This document shows, piece by piece, positions 8,990-17,961 of a DNA stretch of 64,000 nucleotides. A program made the position numbers and the translations under genes. The stretch covers positions 62,001-126,000 of the forward strand of contig UQXZ01000001.1 of NCBI GenBank assembly GCA_900545225.1, written 5' to 3'. The notes below the pieces were generated by a model. That model saw nothing but the letters and a program-made list of their open reading frames with translations. It was not told the origin of the DNA and ran no database searches. Every line of letters begins with the position of its first letter. Within the stretch, counting starts at the first letter, position 1. This DNA comes from an uncultured Eubacteriales bacterium. Its GTDB lineage: Bacteria > Bacillota > Clostridia > Lachnospirales > Lachnospiraceae.

Positions 8990-9181
8990 ATGGCAAATAT
9001 GACAGAAGAAAAACAGTGCTTCCAGTTCGTATGTCCTAACTTTCCAAAGTGCAAATGGACTCGTGCGGGAAGATGCTGTGCAATAGAAGCAGATCCTTAT
9101 ATCACAGAGATCGATGAGAAAATGTGTAACAAAGAAAATGATTACGCATGCTTCGAAGCTGACGAAAGAGTAAAACAGTAA
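8990..9181 (+). CDS. 63-residue cysteine-rich protein, unknown
   Basis: A short protein with seven cysteines (10, 15, 21, 29, 30, 46, 54) and no signal peptide, suggesting a small metal-binding or Fe-S domain rather than a disulfide-rich secreted peptide. It has its own GGGG ribosome binding site (AAAGCGGGGTTACTT) and its own strong terminator, which supports a real gene. I do not recognise the family. The spacing does not match ferredoxin (CxxCxxC) or rubredoxin (paired CxxC). Confidence 0.7.
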   Translation: MANMTEEKQCFQFVCPNFPKCKWTRAGRCCAIEADPYITEIDEKMCNKENDYACFEADERVKQ

Positions 9182-9198
9182 TTTAAAATATTAAAAAA

Positions 9199-9240
9199 GC
9201 CTGGGTATATAGTTTTGTGTCTATATGCCCAGGCGTTTGT
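9199..9240 (+). terminator. terminator after the Cys-rich ORF
   Basis: A 14-bp stem (GCCTGGGTATATAG / CTATATGCCCAGGC, one mismatch) followed by GTTTGTTTTTG. Confidence 0.85.
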
Positions 9241-9323
9241 TTTTGTTATTTAATTTCTATTTGTTTTTCTAATGTGATTTATATTTTATATACTTAATCA
9301 CCGCATCCATGTTCTAAAGTAAT

Positions 9324-10079
9324 CTATATTCTGCAGACTCCATTAACACACCCATTTTCATTAGATTCGTCACTACATCCGCTTTTATCAGAATCATCAC
9401 TATGAACTTTCTCTTCAGAATTATTTTCTGCTACAGCGTCACCTGCCAGCGCTTCTCTTATGGCTGTAATAAATGCATTTTCTTCTGCAGCCCCTTCAAG
9501 CTTCTTATCCCCTATAACAAAAAGAGGTATACCGTAAAAATCAGGGTCTGCTTCCACTTCACTTTCGTCAGCTCTTACTTCATCTGTAAATGTATCACTG
9601 TCTAATGCATTTACAATATCATTCTCGGAAAGTCCCGCTTCCACACAAATCTTTACAAGAGTATTTCTGTCGCTGAGCTCAAGTCCCTTTGCAAAGTATG
9701 CATCAAATAAACTCTTTGTCAGTTTACTTATTATTTCTTTATCGTCCTTTGACTGTGCAAACTTAAGAAGTCTGTGGGCATCAAGAGTATTGGTATATTT
9801 GGATTTTGCGTAATCCATATCAAGACCTTCCATTCGGCCAAACCTTGAAACTCTTTCAACATGATATTCCGCGCCCTTTGGCCCAAGCTTCATGTTTTTG
9901 GCATATCGCTCCGCCATTGTTCCTGTACATTCCTTGGGTGCATTCGGATCTAATTCATAGCTTTTCATTTCAAGCTCTATATCATTTTCCATGCCAAGTC
10001 TTTTTATGGCTTTTAATAATCTTTCCTCTCCGATATAACAATAAGGACATGCAAAATCAGACCAGTATGTAATCTTCAT
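9324..10079 (-). CDS. DsbA-family oxidoreductase (FrnE-like), Cys-rich tail
   Basis: A 251-residue thioredoxin-fold protein of the FrnE/DsbA-like group with no signal peptide, hence cytoplasmic. The active-site motif is CPYC at residues 11-14, and the family signature LDAHRLLKFAQ is near 105. The conserved cis-Pro appears in the GIPLFVIG segment. The last 40 residues form an acidic tail with four extra cysteines (GCSDESNENGCVNGVC), which could bind metal or supply extra thiols. It is a paralog of the gene at 14352-15005; the two flank island 1 and may once have been adjacent. The likely role is thiol redox or isomerase chemistry; the substrate is unknown. Confidence 0.85.
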   Translation of the reverse strand: MKITYWSDFACPYCYIGEERLLKAIKRLGMENDIELEMKSYELDPNAPKECTGTMAERYAKNMKLGPKGAEYHVERVSRFGRMEGLDMDYAKSKYTNTLDAHRLLKFAQSKDDKEIISKLTKSLFDAYFAKGLELSDRNTLVKICVEAGLSENDIVNALDSDTFTDEVRADESEVEADPDFYGIPLFVIGDKKLEGAAEENAFITAIREALAGDAVAENNSEEKVHSDDSDKSGCSDESNENGCVNGVCRI

Positions 10080-10277
10080 ATATAACTCCAGTTTTATATT
10101 TAAAATGTTTATGTATAAATTGCTTCGATATTTAAATACAGAAATAAGTAATCACACGAATACAAATCTCAAGACATATTCATGATTCAGTTAAAACCAA
10201 TTATACATTTAAGAGAGAATATTATAAACTGTCATTTCACATGTTTTATAACATTTAAAACAGTACTTATTTCAATC

Positions 10278-10406
10278 TTAAAGGAAAAAGTGACCGAAAA
10301 GCTGAAAGCAGAAAACGCTATGCTTTGGGTTGGCAAAATGAATGAGATACAGGCAAGGGCAAGAGAAATCGTTAATGCCGAGTTGATTTACAGCCAAGCA
10401 ATGTAA
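10278..10406 (+). pseudogene. tnpV: tnpV fragment (3' end only), island 1
   Basis: About 42 codons whose product (KVTEKLKAENAMLW, KMNEIQARAREIV, N-x-LIY) matches the C-terminus of the complete TnpV at 47175-47552 (EGVTEAFKAENQMLW, KMNNIRNAAMEIV). Upstream sequence in frame is host-like and unrelated, so the 5' two-thirds are gone. TnpV is an accessory protein of Tn4451-type mobilizable transposons. This marks the left side of island 1. Confidence 0.85.
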
Positions 10407-10427
10407 CGCCTAAAACCTAAGAAATGC

Positions 10428-10460
10428 GGTGGGCAGGGGTAAATCCCTGCCCACCTATTT
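10428..10460 (+). terminator. terminator of the tnpV remnant
   Basis: A perfect 11-bp GC-rich stem (GGTGGGCAGGG / CCCTGCCCACC) with a 6-base loop, then TATTTTATG. Confidence 0.8.
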
Positions 10461-10867
10461 TATGTTCTGAAAACGCCTTGAAACAGGCATTTTTGACACC
10501 GAAAAGCGTTACAAATAACCTTGTGCTGTTCCGTACAATTTCAACTGGGTTGAATGAAAAAGGAAGAGGCAGTTTAGAGAAAAAAGGGGGGGTGAAAAAT
10601 AGGATTTGAAAGATTTTTCACATAGACAGACACATGGTTCAAAAATTGTCTTTGCAGGATAAGAGGAGACACCAACTTGTTAAGACGCTGGAGTTCTTAT
10701 TTTGCCATGTTAATCCCACTTCTTGCAAAGAAAAGCAGATTGTCAGAGGATTTCTGTGCTGCTTTTACACGATACACTCTGTTGAAGTAGTCGCAGTACG
10801 GCTCCTCCTCGCATCGGGTAGCGTGAAGTCGTAATGGCGGAAAGGAACAACCGAATAGGATAAACAG
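10461..10867. other. degenerate non-coding stretch of island 1
   Basis: About 400 bp between the tnpV remnant and merR. Short open frames occur on both strands, but none has a ribosome binding site or a recognisable product. The composition is island-like. Probably scrambled transposon DNA. Confidence 0.5.
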
Positions 10868-10906
10868 AGAGCAAGCCGTTAGTCGCACTGATTAACGGTT
10901 TGCTCT
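10868..10906 (-). terminator. hairpin after merR
   Basis: Stem AGAGCAAGCCGTTAGTC / GATTAACGGTTTGCTCT with one mismatch, ending at the merR stop. The following T-run is weak. Confidence 0.65.
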
Positions 10907-11694
10907 TATTTATACTCAACAAATTTGATAGGCAGAGCAACCTGCGTGATATAGGCATCCTTGTTGGTACCGTGTGTGGGCGGTCCCTCCATGTAAATGT
11001 TGCGGAAATATCCATGCGGCGTCATGCCGTTAGTCCTGGCATATTCCAGCAGCCGTGCATGAACAGCCGGAAAATTTTCATAGGCACCACGGTAGTAGAT
11101 GCAGATTGCCGACACCTGCGGAAAGGTGCGGATGTCTTTCCCTTTGCTGTCCGGTATGACAGGAACTATATATGTCCCATCCAAACCGGAATCAATGGGT
11201 ATCTGAATGCACATTCTGTTATGCAAATCTATCTGATAATGTTTTACGGTATGAATATATGTCTGACGAAGTTCTGCTGTCTTTCTTTCCAAATCTGCAC
11301 CGTGGAAATCACGGCAGAAGGCGGTAAATTCCGGTAAGGTAACATGGCGGACTTCTGGATCAGAGGGATGTATCTGGCGGAGCTTCAACTGTGCGATATA
11401 TTGGTTAAGCTGGCTGCGCAGCAGAATCAAACGGCTTATCTGCTCATCCAGATGCGTCGTATCGTCAAAATAACTTCGGATTTCCGGCAGTGAAAGTCCA
11501 AGATCCTGCAGGGTTCTGATGATGCGGATGTGTACCATGTTGTCGGCGGAATAATACCGGAAGCCGCGGTTATCGTGCCTGACGGCGGGGGTCAGCAGGC
11601 CAAGTTCCTCGTAGTTGATCAGCATCCTGCGGGTTACACCGAGCGCTTTGGTGACTTCTCCTATCTGAAACAAATTCTTGTCTGTTTGATCCAT
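10906..11694 (-). CDS. MerR-family regulator with GyrI-like effector domain
   Basis: A 262-residue one-component regulator. The N-terminal winged helix is canonical: LFQIGEVTKALGVTRRMLINYE (about 8-29), then GLLTP, RGFRYYS and the helix IRTLQDLGLSLPEIRSYFD. A dimerisation coiled coil follows (about 80-105), and residues 120-262 form a GyrI/BmrR-like ligand pocket (GTYIVPVIPD, ISAICIYYRGAYE-like segments, MEGPPTHGTNKDAYITQVALPI). It probably binds small hydrophobic or cationic compounds. It is divergent from the surface-protein gene at 11885, and a classic MerR operator lies between them at 11747-11777. Island-borne; composition is richer in GC than the flanks. Confidence 0.92.
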   Translation of the reverse strand: MDQTDKNLFQIGEVTKALGVTRRMLINYEELGLLTPAVRHDNRGFRYYSADNMVHIRIIRTLQDLGLSLPEIRSYFDDTTHLDEQISRLILLRSQLNQYIAQLKLRQIHPSDPEVRHVTLPEFTAFCRDFHGADLERKTAELRQTYIHTVKHYQIDLHNRMCIQIPIDSGLDGTYIVPVIPDSKGKDIRTFPQVSAICIYYRGAYENFPAVHARLLEYARTNGMTPHGYFRNIYMEGPPTHGTNKDAYITQVALPIKFVEYK

Positions 11695-11746
11695 ATCTTT
11701 GTAAATCCCTCTCAGAAAACTTTTTTGAAAAGATATTAAAAAGCAC

Positions 11747-11777
11747 TTGAATCGAACATCAATGTTCGATTTATACT
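11747..11777 (+). promoter_or_regulatory. MerR-type promoter with 19-bp spacer and 18-bp palindrome
   Basis: A -35 box TTGAAT (11747-11752) and a -10 box TATACT (11772-11777) are 19 bp apart, the over-long spacing that MerR activators correct by untwisting DNA. The spacer region holds a perfect palindrome TCGAACATCAATGTTCGA (11752-11769). It reads rightward into the surface-protein gene and lies 52 bp before the merR start. Confidence 0.85.
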
Positions 11778-11884
11778 TGTTATATTAAAAATATATTATC
11801 CTGTCAAGAACGGGAGCAGACGGAGATTGAATTTGACACACAGACAATACACAATTTTTAAGAATTCAAGGAGGAAGGATTATT

Positions 11885-13780
11885 ATGAACATGAAGCGAA
11901 GAATTTTTGGCCTACTACTGGCAATCTGTATTGCGGGGGGACTTCTGCCGGTATCGACGATGCCTGTTGCTGCAGCCGCAGGTCCTACAGTTACGATCGG
12001 TGGCAAAGAATTCATCACTGACAGCAGCGGAATTATGGCGTATCGTTATAATAATGATGCATATGATGATTATACTTTTGATATTTACGGAAAATTTGGT
12101 GGCGAATGGAAGCAAACAACTTACGATAGTAGTGGCTACTATACCTACATCAAAATTGCTGATTCTTCAAAATTTGTGCAAGCAGTTTCTTCCGTTGACA
12201 ATGGGTACACAATTTCAGATACGGGTTTGAATGTTGGTATCGATTTTGCCTTTACCAACAGTGGGAAAACGCTGCAAATATGCTATACCGTTGCAAACAC
12301 TTCGAATGAGACTGTGACATTTTCCCTGGGAACCGGCTCCGATGTCCAAATCGGTGCGGATGATGCGGCAGGGATTTCCCTCTTTGATAATCACGGCGGG
12401 TTTAAAATGGTTTCTGCTAAATCGAGCGATCAGAGTTCTAACGGAGAGTATGCTCAATTCAACTTCTTCGGCAGAGGCTATGAAGGCGTGACTGCGGTTG
12501 ATAATTTCTGGTATGGGCCATACTCCTCTGATGACAACTTTTATTGGGGTGGAAATAAAGAAAGCGCCGTTTTCTATACAGATGACCAGCGGGTACCATA
12601 TGAGAGAATGGACTCTGCATGTTCGTGGAACTGGATAGACGAAACGATCGAAGCTGAAGGGAGTAAGACATATTCTGTGCTGATCGGCATAGGCGGTGCA
12701 GAAAGCGAGAATGCCGCACAGAGCAGCGGAATATCGAGCAGTAACGGTGAAATCAGTCTTGAACTGACATCACCTGTTTCCGGTCCGGACGCTTTTAAGG
12801 TTTACGTAGATGGTACAGATGCTGAAAATGCTTTGACTAACGGTACCGACTATACGATAGAGAATCCTACTTCTAACAATCCTGTCATAAAGTTTACCGA
12901 CACTGCGGGTTTGACCTGTAAAAGCGTTATAAAAGTAAAAATTGACGGTATTAATGAGCTCGTGGAGATTGCAAACAACATCCCTTGCAGTTACATATAT
13001 ACTGCGAATGGTACAGTGATTACCGGAGAATGCGTTTGTGGCAAGGAAACGGTTGTGAGTGTTTTTGCCCCGACAAGCGTAATTTATGATGGGACAGAGA
13101 AAAATGCGTTTTTGAATACAGATAATTGGACATTGAAAAATGAAGTTCCTTCCATTCAGTACGGCGAGACGGATGACCGTACAAATGTGACAGACAAGCC
13201 GATTACCGCTTCCGTTACAGTAGGAGCGGACAACAACGTGGCGACTGCAAGTGTGACATATACCATCCTCCCCGCCGACCTTTCCGAAGTATCAGTGAAA
13301 CAGACGGGCACGCTTACAGCTAACGGCTCTGCTCAGACACCGACTGTTTCTGCTGATGCCGTATCCGTAAATAGCCAGCCGGTTACTTTTACTTACAGCA
13401 AAGATGAAAAAGGCACATATGGTACAGATGTTCCTGCATTTACAGAGGCAGGTAATCATACCGTGTATTTCAAGGCATCCGCACCGAATCACAAGGACAC
13501 GACCGGCAGCTTCACTGTGACCATCGGCGAGCAGAAAAGCAACGAAACGGTCGTGCCAACTGAACCTACCGAACCGACTGCTCCTTCCGAGCCAGATGAT
13601 ACGAGCAAGCCTTCCGAACCGAGCAAACCGGACGACAACAAGGACAACCCCGATACGGGTGTAGACAACCCGCAGACCGGAGACAGCAGCAATCTTGCGC
13701 TGTGGTTCGTTCTCCTGTTTGCAGCGGCAGGCGGCCTGACCGCAACAACTATTGTCATCAGAAAAAGAAAAGCCGAATAA
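11885..13780 (+). CDS. secreted surface protein with PQTGD sortase signal (island 1 cargo)
   Basis: A 631-residue exported protein. It has an N-terminal signal peptide (MKRRIFGLLLAICIAGGLLP, likely cut near AAA at about 33), a beta-rich region to about 285, two Ig-like repeats (about 285-550, with SVTYTILPADLS and GNHTVYFKASAPNH of the bacterial surface Ig type), a Pro/Glu/Ser wall-spanning linker (about 555-595), then sorting motif NPQTGD, a hydrophobic helix and RKRKAE. This layout means covalent cell-wall anchoring by a sortase. The start has AAGGAGGAAGGA. No enzyme motif is seen; an adhesin or ligand-binding role is an inference. The MerR operator just upstream suggests inducible expression. 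Its C-terminus is similar to that of the island 2 protein. Confidence 0.85.
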   Translation: MNMKRRIFGLLLAICIAGGLLPVSTMPVAAAAGPTVTIGGKEFITDSSGIMAYRYNNDAYDDYTFDIYGKFGGEWKQTTYDSSGYYTYIKIADSSKFVQAVSSVDNGYTISDTGLNVGIDFAFTNSGKTLQICYTVANTSNETVTFSLGTGSDVQIGADDAAGISLFDNHGGFKMVSAKSSDQSSNGEYAQFNFFGRGYEGVTAVDNFWYGPYSSDDNFYWGGNKESAVFYTDDQRVPYERMDSACSWNWIDETIEAEGSKTYSVLIGIGGAESENAAQSSGISSSNGEISLELTSPVSGPDAFKVYVDGTDAENALTNGTDYTIENPTSNNPVIKFTDTAGLTCKSVIKVKIDGINELVEIANNIPCSYIYTANGTVITGECVCGKETVVSVFAPTSVIYDGTEKNAFLNTDNWTLKNEVPSIQYGETDDRTNVTDKPITASVTVGADNNVATASVTYTILPADLSEVSVKQTGTLTANGSAQTPTVSADAVSVNSQPVTFTYSKDEKGTYGTDVPAFTEAGNHTVYFKASAPNHKDTTGSFTVTIGEQKSNETVVPTEPTEPTAPSEPDDTSKPSEPSKPDDNKDNPDTGVDNPQTGDSSNLALWFVLLFAAAGGLTATTIVIRKRKAE

Positions 13781-13805
13781 CAGAGCCTGAACACAGGTTC
13801 AGCCC

Positions 13806-13852
13806 AATCCCTTCTGCCGGGTAATATTTACCCTGACAGAAGGGATTTTTTT
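13806..13852 (+). terminator. terminator of the island 1 surface gene
   Basis: Stem AATCCCTTCTG / CAGAAGGGATT with an inner GGGTAA/TTACCC stem, then T7. Confidence 0.9.
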
Positions 13853-14042
13853 GTACCCGAAACCGTGCAGAAACAGGAAACCGGGAAAAAGGTATCTTCC
13901 CCTTGCCCCGCTTCTGCAAACGCCTTACAGGGCAGAAAAACAGCGAAAACCGCACCGAAAACATACCAATATGGAAGCGTATGAGCCAACATCATACGCT
14001 TTCTTTTTTTGCCCGAAAATCGAAAAACTTCTGATTTTGGGT

Positions 14043-14237
14043 GTGCATTTGACGGCGGAACTCCTAAACGATTTGATTGACAGGATTGTGATACACGCTT
14101 CCGACAGGAGCAGCGGTCACAGAAAACAAAAGATTGAGATTTACTACAAGGCTGCCGGTATCATCAACATTGCCGATGAGGACTGCGTTGCGGAGGACGG
14201 CAGAAAAGAGCGCTGGCGGAACACAAAATCCGCTTAA
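14043..14237 (+). pseudogene. C-terminal stub of a large serine recombinase (TnpX/DUF4368 type), island 1
   Basis: Sixty-four codons ending at TAA 14237 encode LLNDLIDRIVIHASDRSSG and KQKIEIYYKAAGIINI, the recognisable C-terminal end of large serine recombinases of conjugative and mobilizable Clostridia elements. The catalytic resolvase domain and most of the protein are absent; upstream in-frame sequence is unrelated. A homologous stub is at 43059-43259. Confidence 0.8.
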
Positions 14238-14351
14238 AGCGCAGAACGGCGGCACAGTCCCTTAGACTGCACCGCCTCCTACATATTTACTTCGTTACCG
14301 CACCTCGGCTATAAAGAAAGTATCTTTTTTATTATTTATATTTATTTTGTA

Positions 14352-15005
14352 TTAGTTAATTCCGGCTGCATCCTTAAGTGCCTTAACGAACATAACGCCA
14401 TCCTGTGCACCGTTAACAATGAACTCACCCTTTTCACCATTAATGATTGTATAAGGTGTTCCGATTTCCTTGCTTTCAGCTTCTGCCTCATCAGCACGAA
14501 CCTCAGCTTCGAATTCATTACTGTCTAATACCTTCTCAATGTCTGCCTTGTTAAGACCGGCTTTTTCAGCAACATCGATAAGTACATTTCTGTCACTGAG
14601 CTCTAAGTTATCTGTAAAGAAAGCCTTGAAGAATCCGTCTACAAGCTTCTCTGTAACATTTGAATCGCCCTTTGACTGAGCAAGCTTAAGAAGTCTGTTG
14701 GCATCAAGAGAATTAGTATATCTTGCTGTTAAATAATTTAACTCTAAGCTCTCAAACTTACCCCAGTCTGAGATTCTCTTCATTGCCATCTTAGCTCCTG
14801 TAGGACCGTAGTAATATCTCTTACATACAATCTTAACTGCATCGTCAACATATTCCTTAGGAGCATTCTTGTCGTATTCAAGAGTTTTGTATTCAATCTC
14901 AACATCATTTCTGTCGATACCGGCTCTCTGGATTGCATCTTCCAGTCTTGCCTTACCGATATATGAATGTGGACACACAAAGTCTAGCCAAAATGTAATC
15001 TTCAT
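14352..15005 (-). CDS. DsbA-family protein with CPHS active site
   Basis: A 217-residue FrnE-like thioredoxin-fold protein, cytoplasmic, homologous along its whole length to 9324-10079 (shared MKIT(Y/F)W, YTN(T/S)LDA(H/N)RLLK, LELSDRN). The catalytic motif is CPHS at residues 11-14, so the second cysteine is a serine. A monothiol site cannot resolve a mixed disulfide by itself; it may act as a glutathione-transferase- or isomerase-like enzyme or a reductase needing an external thiol. It lacks the Cys-rich tail of its paralog. It follows putP by 28 bp, so the two could be co-transcribed. Confidence 0.85.
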   Translation of the reverse strand: MKITFWLDFVCPHSYIGKARLEDAIQRAGIDRNDVEIEYKTLEYDKNAPKEYVDDAVKIVCKRYYYGPTGAKMAMKRISDWGKFESLELNYLTARYTNSLDANRLLKLAQSKGDSNVTEKLVDGFFKAFFTDNLELSDRNVLIDVAEKAGLNKADIEKVLDSNEFEAEVRADEAEAESKEIGTPYTIINGEKGEFIVNGAQDGVMFVKALKDAAGIN

Positions 15006-15033
15006 TATACTTCCCCTTATAAACTGCTAATAT

Positions 15034-16575
15034 TTATGCGTGTTTTTTATAATTCCTTACTTCATCAAATGTAGCAAGTACTTCTGCGTCAGGCTTCTTA
15101 GTACAGAGACTCACGATTACATTTACTCCGATTGCGATAAGGAATGCAGGTAATAATTCGTAAATGTTAAAAGCTCCGCCTAAAGGTCTTACTGCAAATT
15201 TCCAGATGAATACCATAGCACCACCAACGAGCATACCTGAAAGTGCACCGTAAAAGTTAGATCTCTTCCAGAAAAGTGCAAGTAAAACTACAGGTCCGAA
15301 TGCCGCTCCAAATCCTGCCCATGCAAATGAAACAATCTGGAATACAGAGCTGTCAGGGTCCCATGCAAGGAACACACCGATAACAGCTATGGCAACTAAG
15401 CTTAAACGAGAAATAAGCAATAACTTCTTCTCAGAGATTTTTCTCTTGAAAACACCTACTAAAATATCGTTAGTAACACTTGATGATGCTGCAAGAAGCT
15501 GTGAATCTGAAGTTGACATTGTTGAAGCAAGAATACCACTGAGGATAATACCTGCAATAATTGCAAGGAACCAGCCGTTCTGTGATAACAATGACGCAAT
15601 TTCAATAATTACAGTTTCTGATCCTGATCCCTGAAGAGCTCCGATAGAACCGTTATCTGAAAGTGCTAATCCGATAACACCAATCATAACTGAGATTCCC
15701 ATTGCAATGATAACCCAGATAGTTCCAACTCTTCTTGAAGTCTTAAGCTTTTCGGCATCTTCGATAGCCATGAATCTTAAAAGAATATGAGGCATACCGA
15801 AATATCCAAGTCCCCATGCCACTGTGGAAACTATATTAAGGAATGTATACGGTTGTGCCGCCCCCGTTGTCGGATCGTGTGTCTGTGTAAATGACAGATA
15901 ACCTGCCAGACCTGAAGCATTTTCAATTACATTATCCATACCTCCGGCTACATAAACACCGAATCCCAGAACGATAAATAACGCAACGGTCATAATAATA
16001 CTCTGAATAAAGTCTGTTGTTGATGCAGCAAGGAAGCCACCGAGCATTGTATAAGCAATAATAACAATGGCACTTATTATCATGGCTAAATGATAATCAA
16101 TTCCGAAAAGACTGTTAAAGAGCTTTCCGCAGGCTGCAAATCCTGATGCTGTATATGGAACAAAGAATACAATGATCCATGCAGCAGCAATAAGTGTTAA
16201 AGACTTCTTCTTATCTCCATATCTGTTAGAGAAAAATTCAGGTATTGTGATTGACTTTGTCTTTTCTGAGTAAATTCTAAGTCTCTTTGAAACAATCAGC
16301 CAGTTTAAATATGTACCTGCGGCAAGACCGATAACTGTCCAGCCTACATCTGCAAGACCTGTCAGATATGCAAGTCCCGGCAATCCCATGAGCAGGTAAC
16401 TACTCATATCACTGGCTTCCGCACTCATGGCTGTAACCAACGGACCCAGCTTTCTTCCACCGAGATAAAAGTCTCCCATAGTTTTATTCTTATTGGAGAA
16501 CTTTATTCCGATACCAACCATCGTTGCGAGATAGGCAATCATGGCTATCAACATTAATATTTTCGCTGAACTCAT
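15034..16575 (-). CDS. putP: sodium/proline symporter
   Basis: Sodium-solute symporter family (SSS), about 513 residues and 13 membrane segments with the LeuT fold. Recognisable parts are the N-terminal SAEASDMSSYLLMGLPG, which holds the PutP Na+ and proline ligands, TIPEFFSNRYGDK, and the helix GILASTMSTSDSQLLAASS (near 355). These match PutP rather than SSS sugar or pantothenate carriers. I chose the internal ATG at 16575 because GGGAGAAG precedes it; the longer frame from the TTG at 16596 would include that site in its coding sequence. Function: proline uptake for nutrition or osmoprotection. Confidence 0.92.
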   Translation of the reverse strand: MSSAKILMLIAMIAYLATMVGIGIKFSNKNKTMGDFYLGGRKLGPLVTAMSAEASDMSSYLLMGLPGLAYLTGLADVGWTVIGLAAGTYLNWLIVSKRLRIYSEKTKSITIPEFFSNRYGDKKKSLTLIAAAWIIVFFVPYTASGFAACGKLFNSLFGIDYHLAMIISAIVIIAYTMLGGFLAASTTDFIQSIIMTVALFIVLGFGVYVAGGMDNVIENASGLAGYLSFTQTHDPTTGAAQPYTFLNIVSTVAWGLGYFGMPHILLRFMAIEDAEKLKTSRRVGTIWVIIAMGISVMIGVIGLALSDNGSIGALQGSGSETVIIEIASLLSQNGWFLAIIAGIILSGILASTMSTSDSQLLAASSSVTNDILVGVFKRKISEKKLLLISRLSLVAIAVIGVFLAWDPDSSVFQIVSFAWAGFGAAFGPVVLLALFWKRSNFYGALSGMLVGGAMVFIWKFAVRPLGGAFNIYELLPAFLIAIGVNVIVSLCTKKPDAEVLATFDEVRNYKKHA

Positions 16576-16729
16576 ACACTTCTCCCAATAGTTCAATTTT
16601 GTAAACCATAAATCAGTTTACAGCTACATTCGTAAATGTCGTAAACGATATTTTAGTTTACAGACAGTTAAGACAAATTTTATCATTTTTATGCAATAAA
16701 GGCAATTTATAAAGTACGCGTAAATAAGG

Positions 16730-16787
16730 AAAAGCAACGGAAAATACATGTATTTTGCAAATAATACATTTTATTTCCATTGCTTTT
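16730..16787 (-). terminator. possible terminator of the AEC carrier gene
   Basis: Inverted repeat AAAAGCAA(C)GGAAA / TTTCC(A)TTGCTTTT with a long A/T-rich loop, 62 bp past the AEC stop. Confidence 0.5.
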
Positions 16788-16849
16788 GTATTTTAAATAT
16801 TAATTATGAATGCTAAATATAAATATTTAATATAAATGTTTGTAATTGA

Positions 16850-17794
16850 TTAAATGTATCCACCACTTCTAAGTAACCATATCCACAGTGTCATGGTAAA
16901 TGAACTAAGAAGTGTACTCAATGCAGCGGATCCTGCCGACACATTGCCCTCATGCCCCATATTTTTAGCCATAATAAATCCTGCCACAGTAGATGCAGAA
17001 CCAAGCATAATAATAAGTGCTATAAGTTTTTCACCTTCAAATCCTAACCAGATGGCAACCGGTGCAAAGATAACAACGAATAAAACAAGTTTCATAAATA
17101 CAGAAAGAATAACCGGACCTTTCTGCTTCATGATACTTCCAAAGTCTATCATCGCACCCATGGCAAGAAGTCCAAGAGGACTTGCTGTACGGCCTATGTA
17201 AGAAACAGTTGTCTCTGCAATTGTCGGAAAATGTATCCCTGTAAGAGACCAGGCAAATCCAAAAATAATTCCCCAGATAATAGGATTCTTTATAATACCT
17301 ATCAGTGAAGACTTTATTTTATTGCCGTCAATTCCCGTATTATTCGGATTCATAAGAGAAAGAATAATAACGGCAGATACATTGTAAAGTGGCACACATC
17401 CAATCATCATAAGTGAACCTACGGACGCGGAACCGTAAATATTTTCAATATATGCCATTCCAAGAAGAGAGGCACTACTTCTATATGATGCCTGAACAAC
17501 CTCTCCTCTTACACTCCTGTCTCTGAGGAAATGTGCAATCCCCCAGGAAATCAATACACTTATAAGTGTAGCTACAAAACAGAAAATAACGTATTTTGTA
17601 TCCCATATAGTGAAAATGTCTACATCATACAGCTGAATAAATAAATTGGTAGGAAGAGCAACCTTAAATACAAATTTATTGATTCCGCTTGCAAGATTTT
17701 CACTTAATAAACCGATTTTCCTGAATACGAACCCGAGGATCATAACCAGAAAAATCGGCATTGTTGCATTTAAACTGTAATAAAGATTATCCAT
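16850..17794 (-). CDS. AEC-family (auxin efflux carrier-like) membrane transporter
   Basis: About 314 residues and ten predicted helices in two five-helix repeats, the Mem_trans/AEC layout. The family hallmark MILGFVFRKIGLLS opens the protein, and the helix SPLGLLAMGAMIDFGS begins the second half. Bacterial members move organic acids such as malate, malonate or lactate; the substrate cannot be deduced. I prefer the ATG at 17794 (GGGTGACATTAAG upstream) to the one at 17809, with low certainty. It is a single gene. Confidence 0.85.
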   Translation of the reverse strand: MDNLYYSLNATMPIFLVMILGFVFRKIGLLSENLASGINKFVFKVALPTNLFIQLYDVDIFTIWDTKYVIFCFVATLISVLISWGIAHFLRDRSVRGEVVQASYRSSASLLGMAYIENIYGSASVGSLMMIGCVPLYNVSAVIILSLMNPNNTGIDGNKIKSSLIGIIKNPIIWGIIFGFAWSLTGIHFPTIAETTVSYIGRTASPLGLLAMGAMIDFGSIMKQKGPVILSVFMKLVLFVVIFAPVAIWLGFEGEKLIALIIMLGSASTVAGFIMAKNMGHEGNVSAGSAALSTLLSSFTMTLWIWLLRSGGYI

Positions 17795-17961
17795 CTTAAT
17801 GTCACCCATTCATTTTAATGTAGAGAATATAGTAACCCAAGGGGACGGAATCGGCAACCGGGAATTCTGGGTGAAGGATGTTTTAGGATGAAATATAAAA
17901 AGCTTTTTTACCGTGATGTCATGCCAGCTTCATTGATAATTTTTCAGTCAACATCCGTATC

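Noticed and set aside
10900..11337. 145-codon plus-strand frame
   Set aside because: Antisense of the merR gene, whose product is clearly recognisable.
13489..13794. 101-codon minus-strand frame over the end of the island 1 surface gene
   Set aside because: Shadow of the Pro/Glu linker and sorting signal; no homology-like features of its own.
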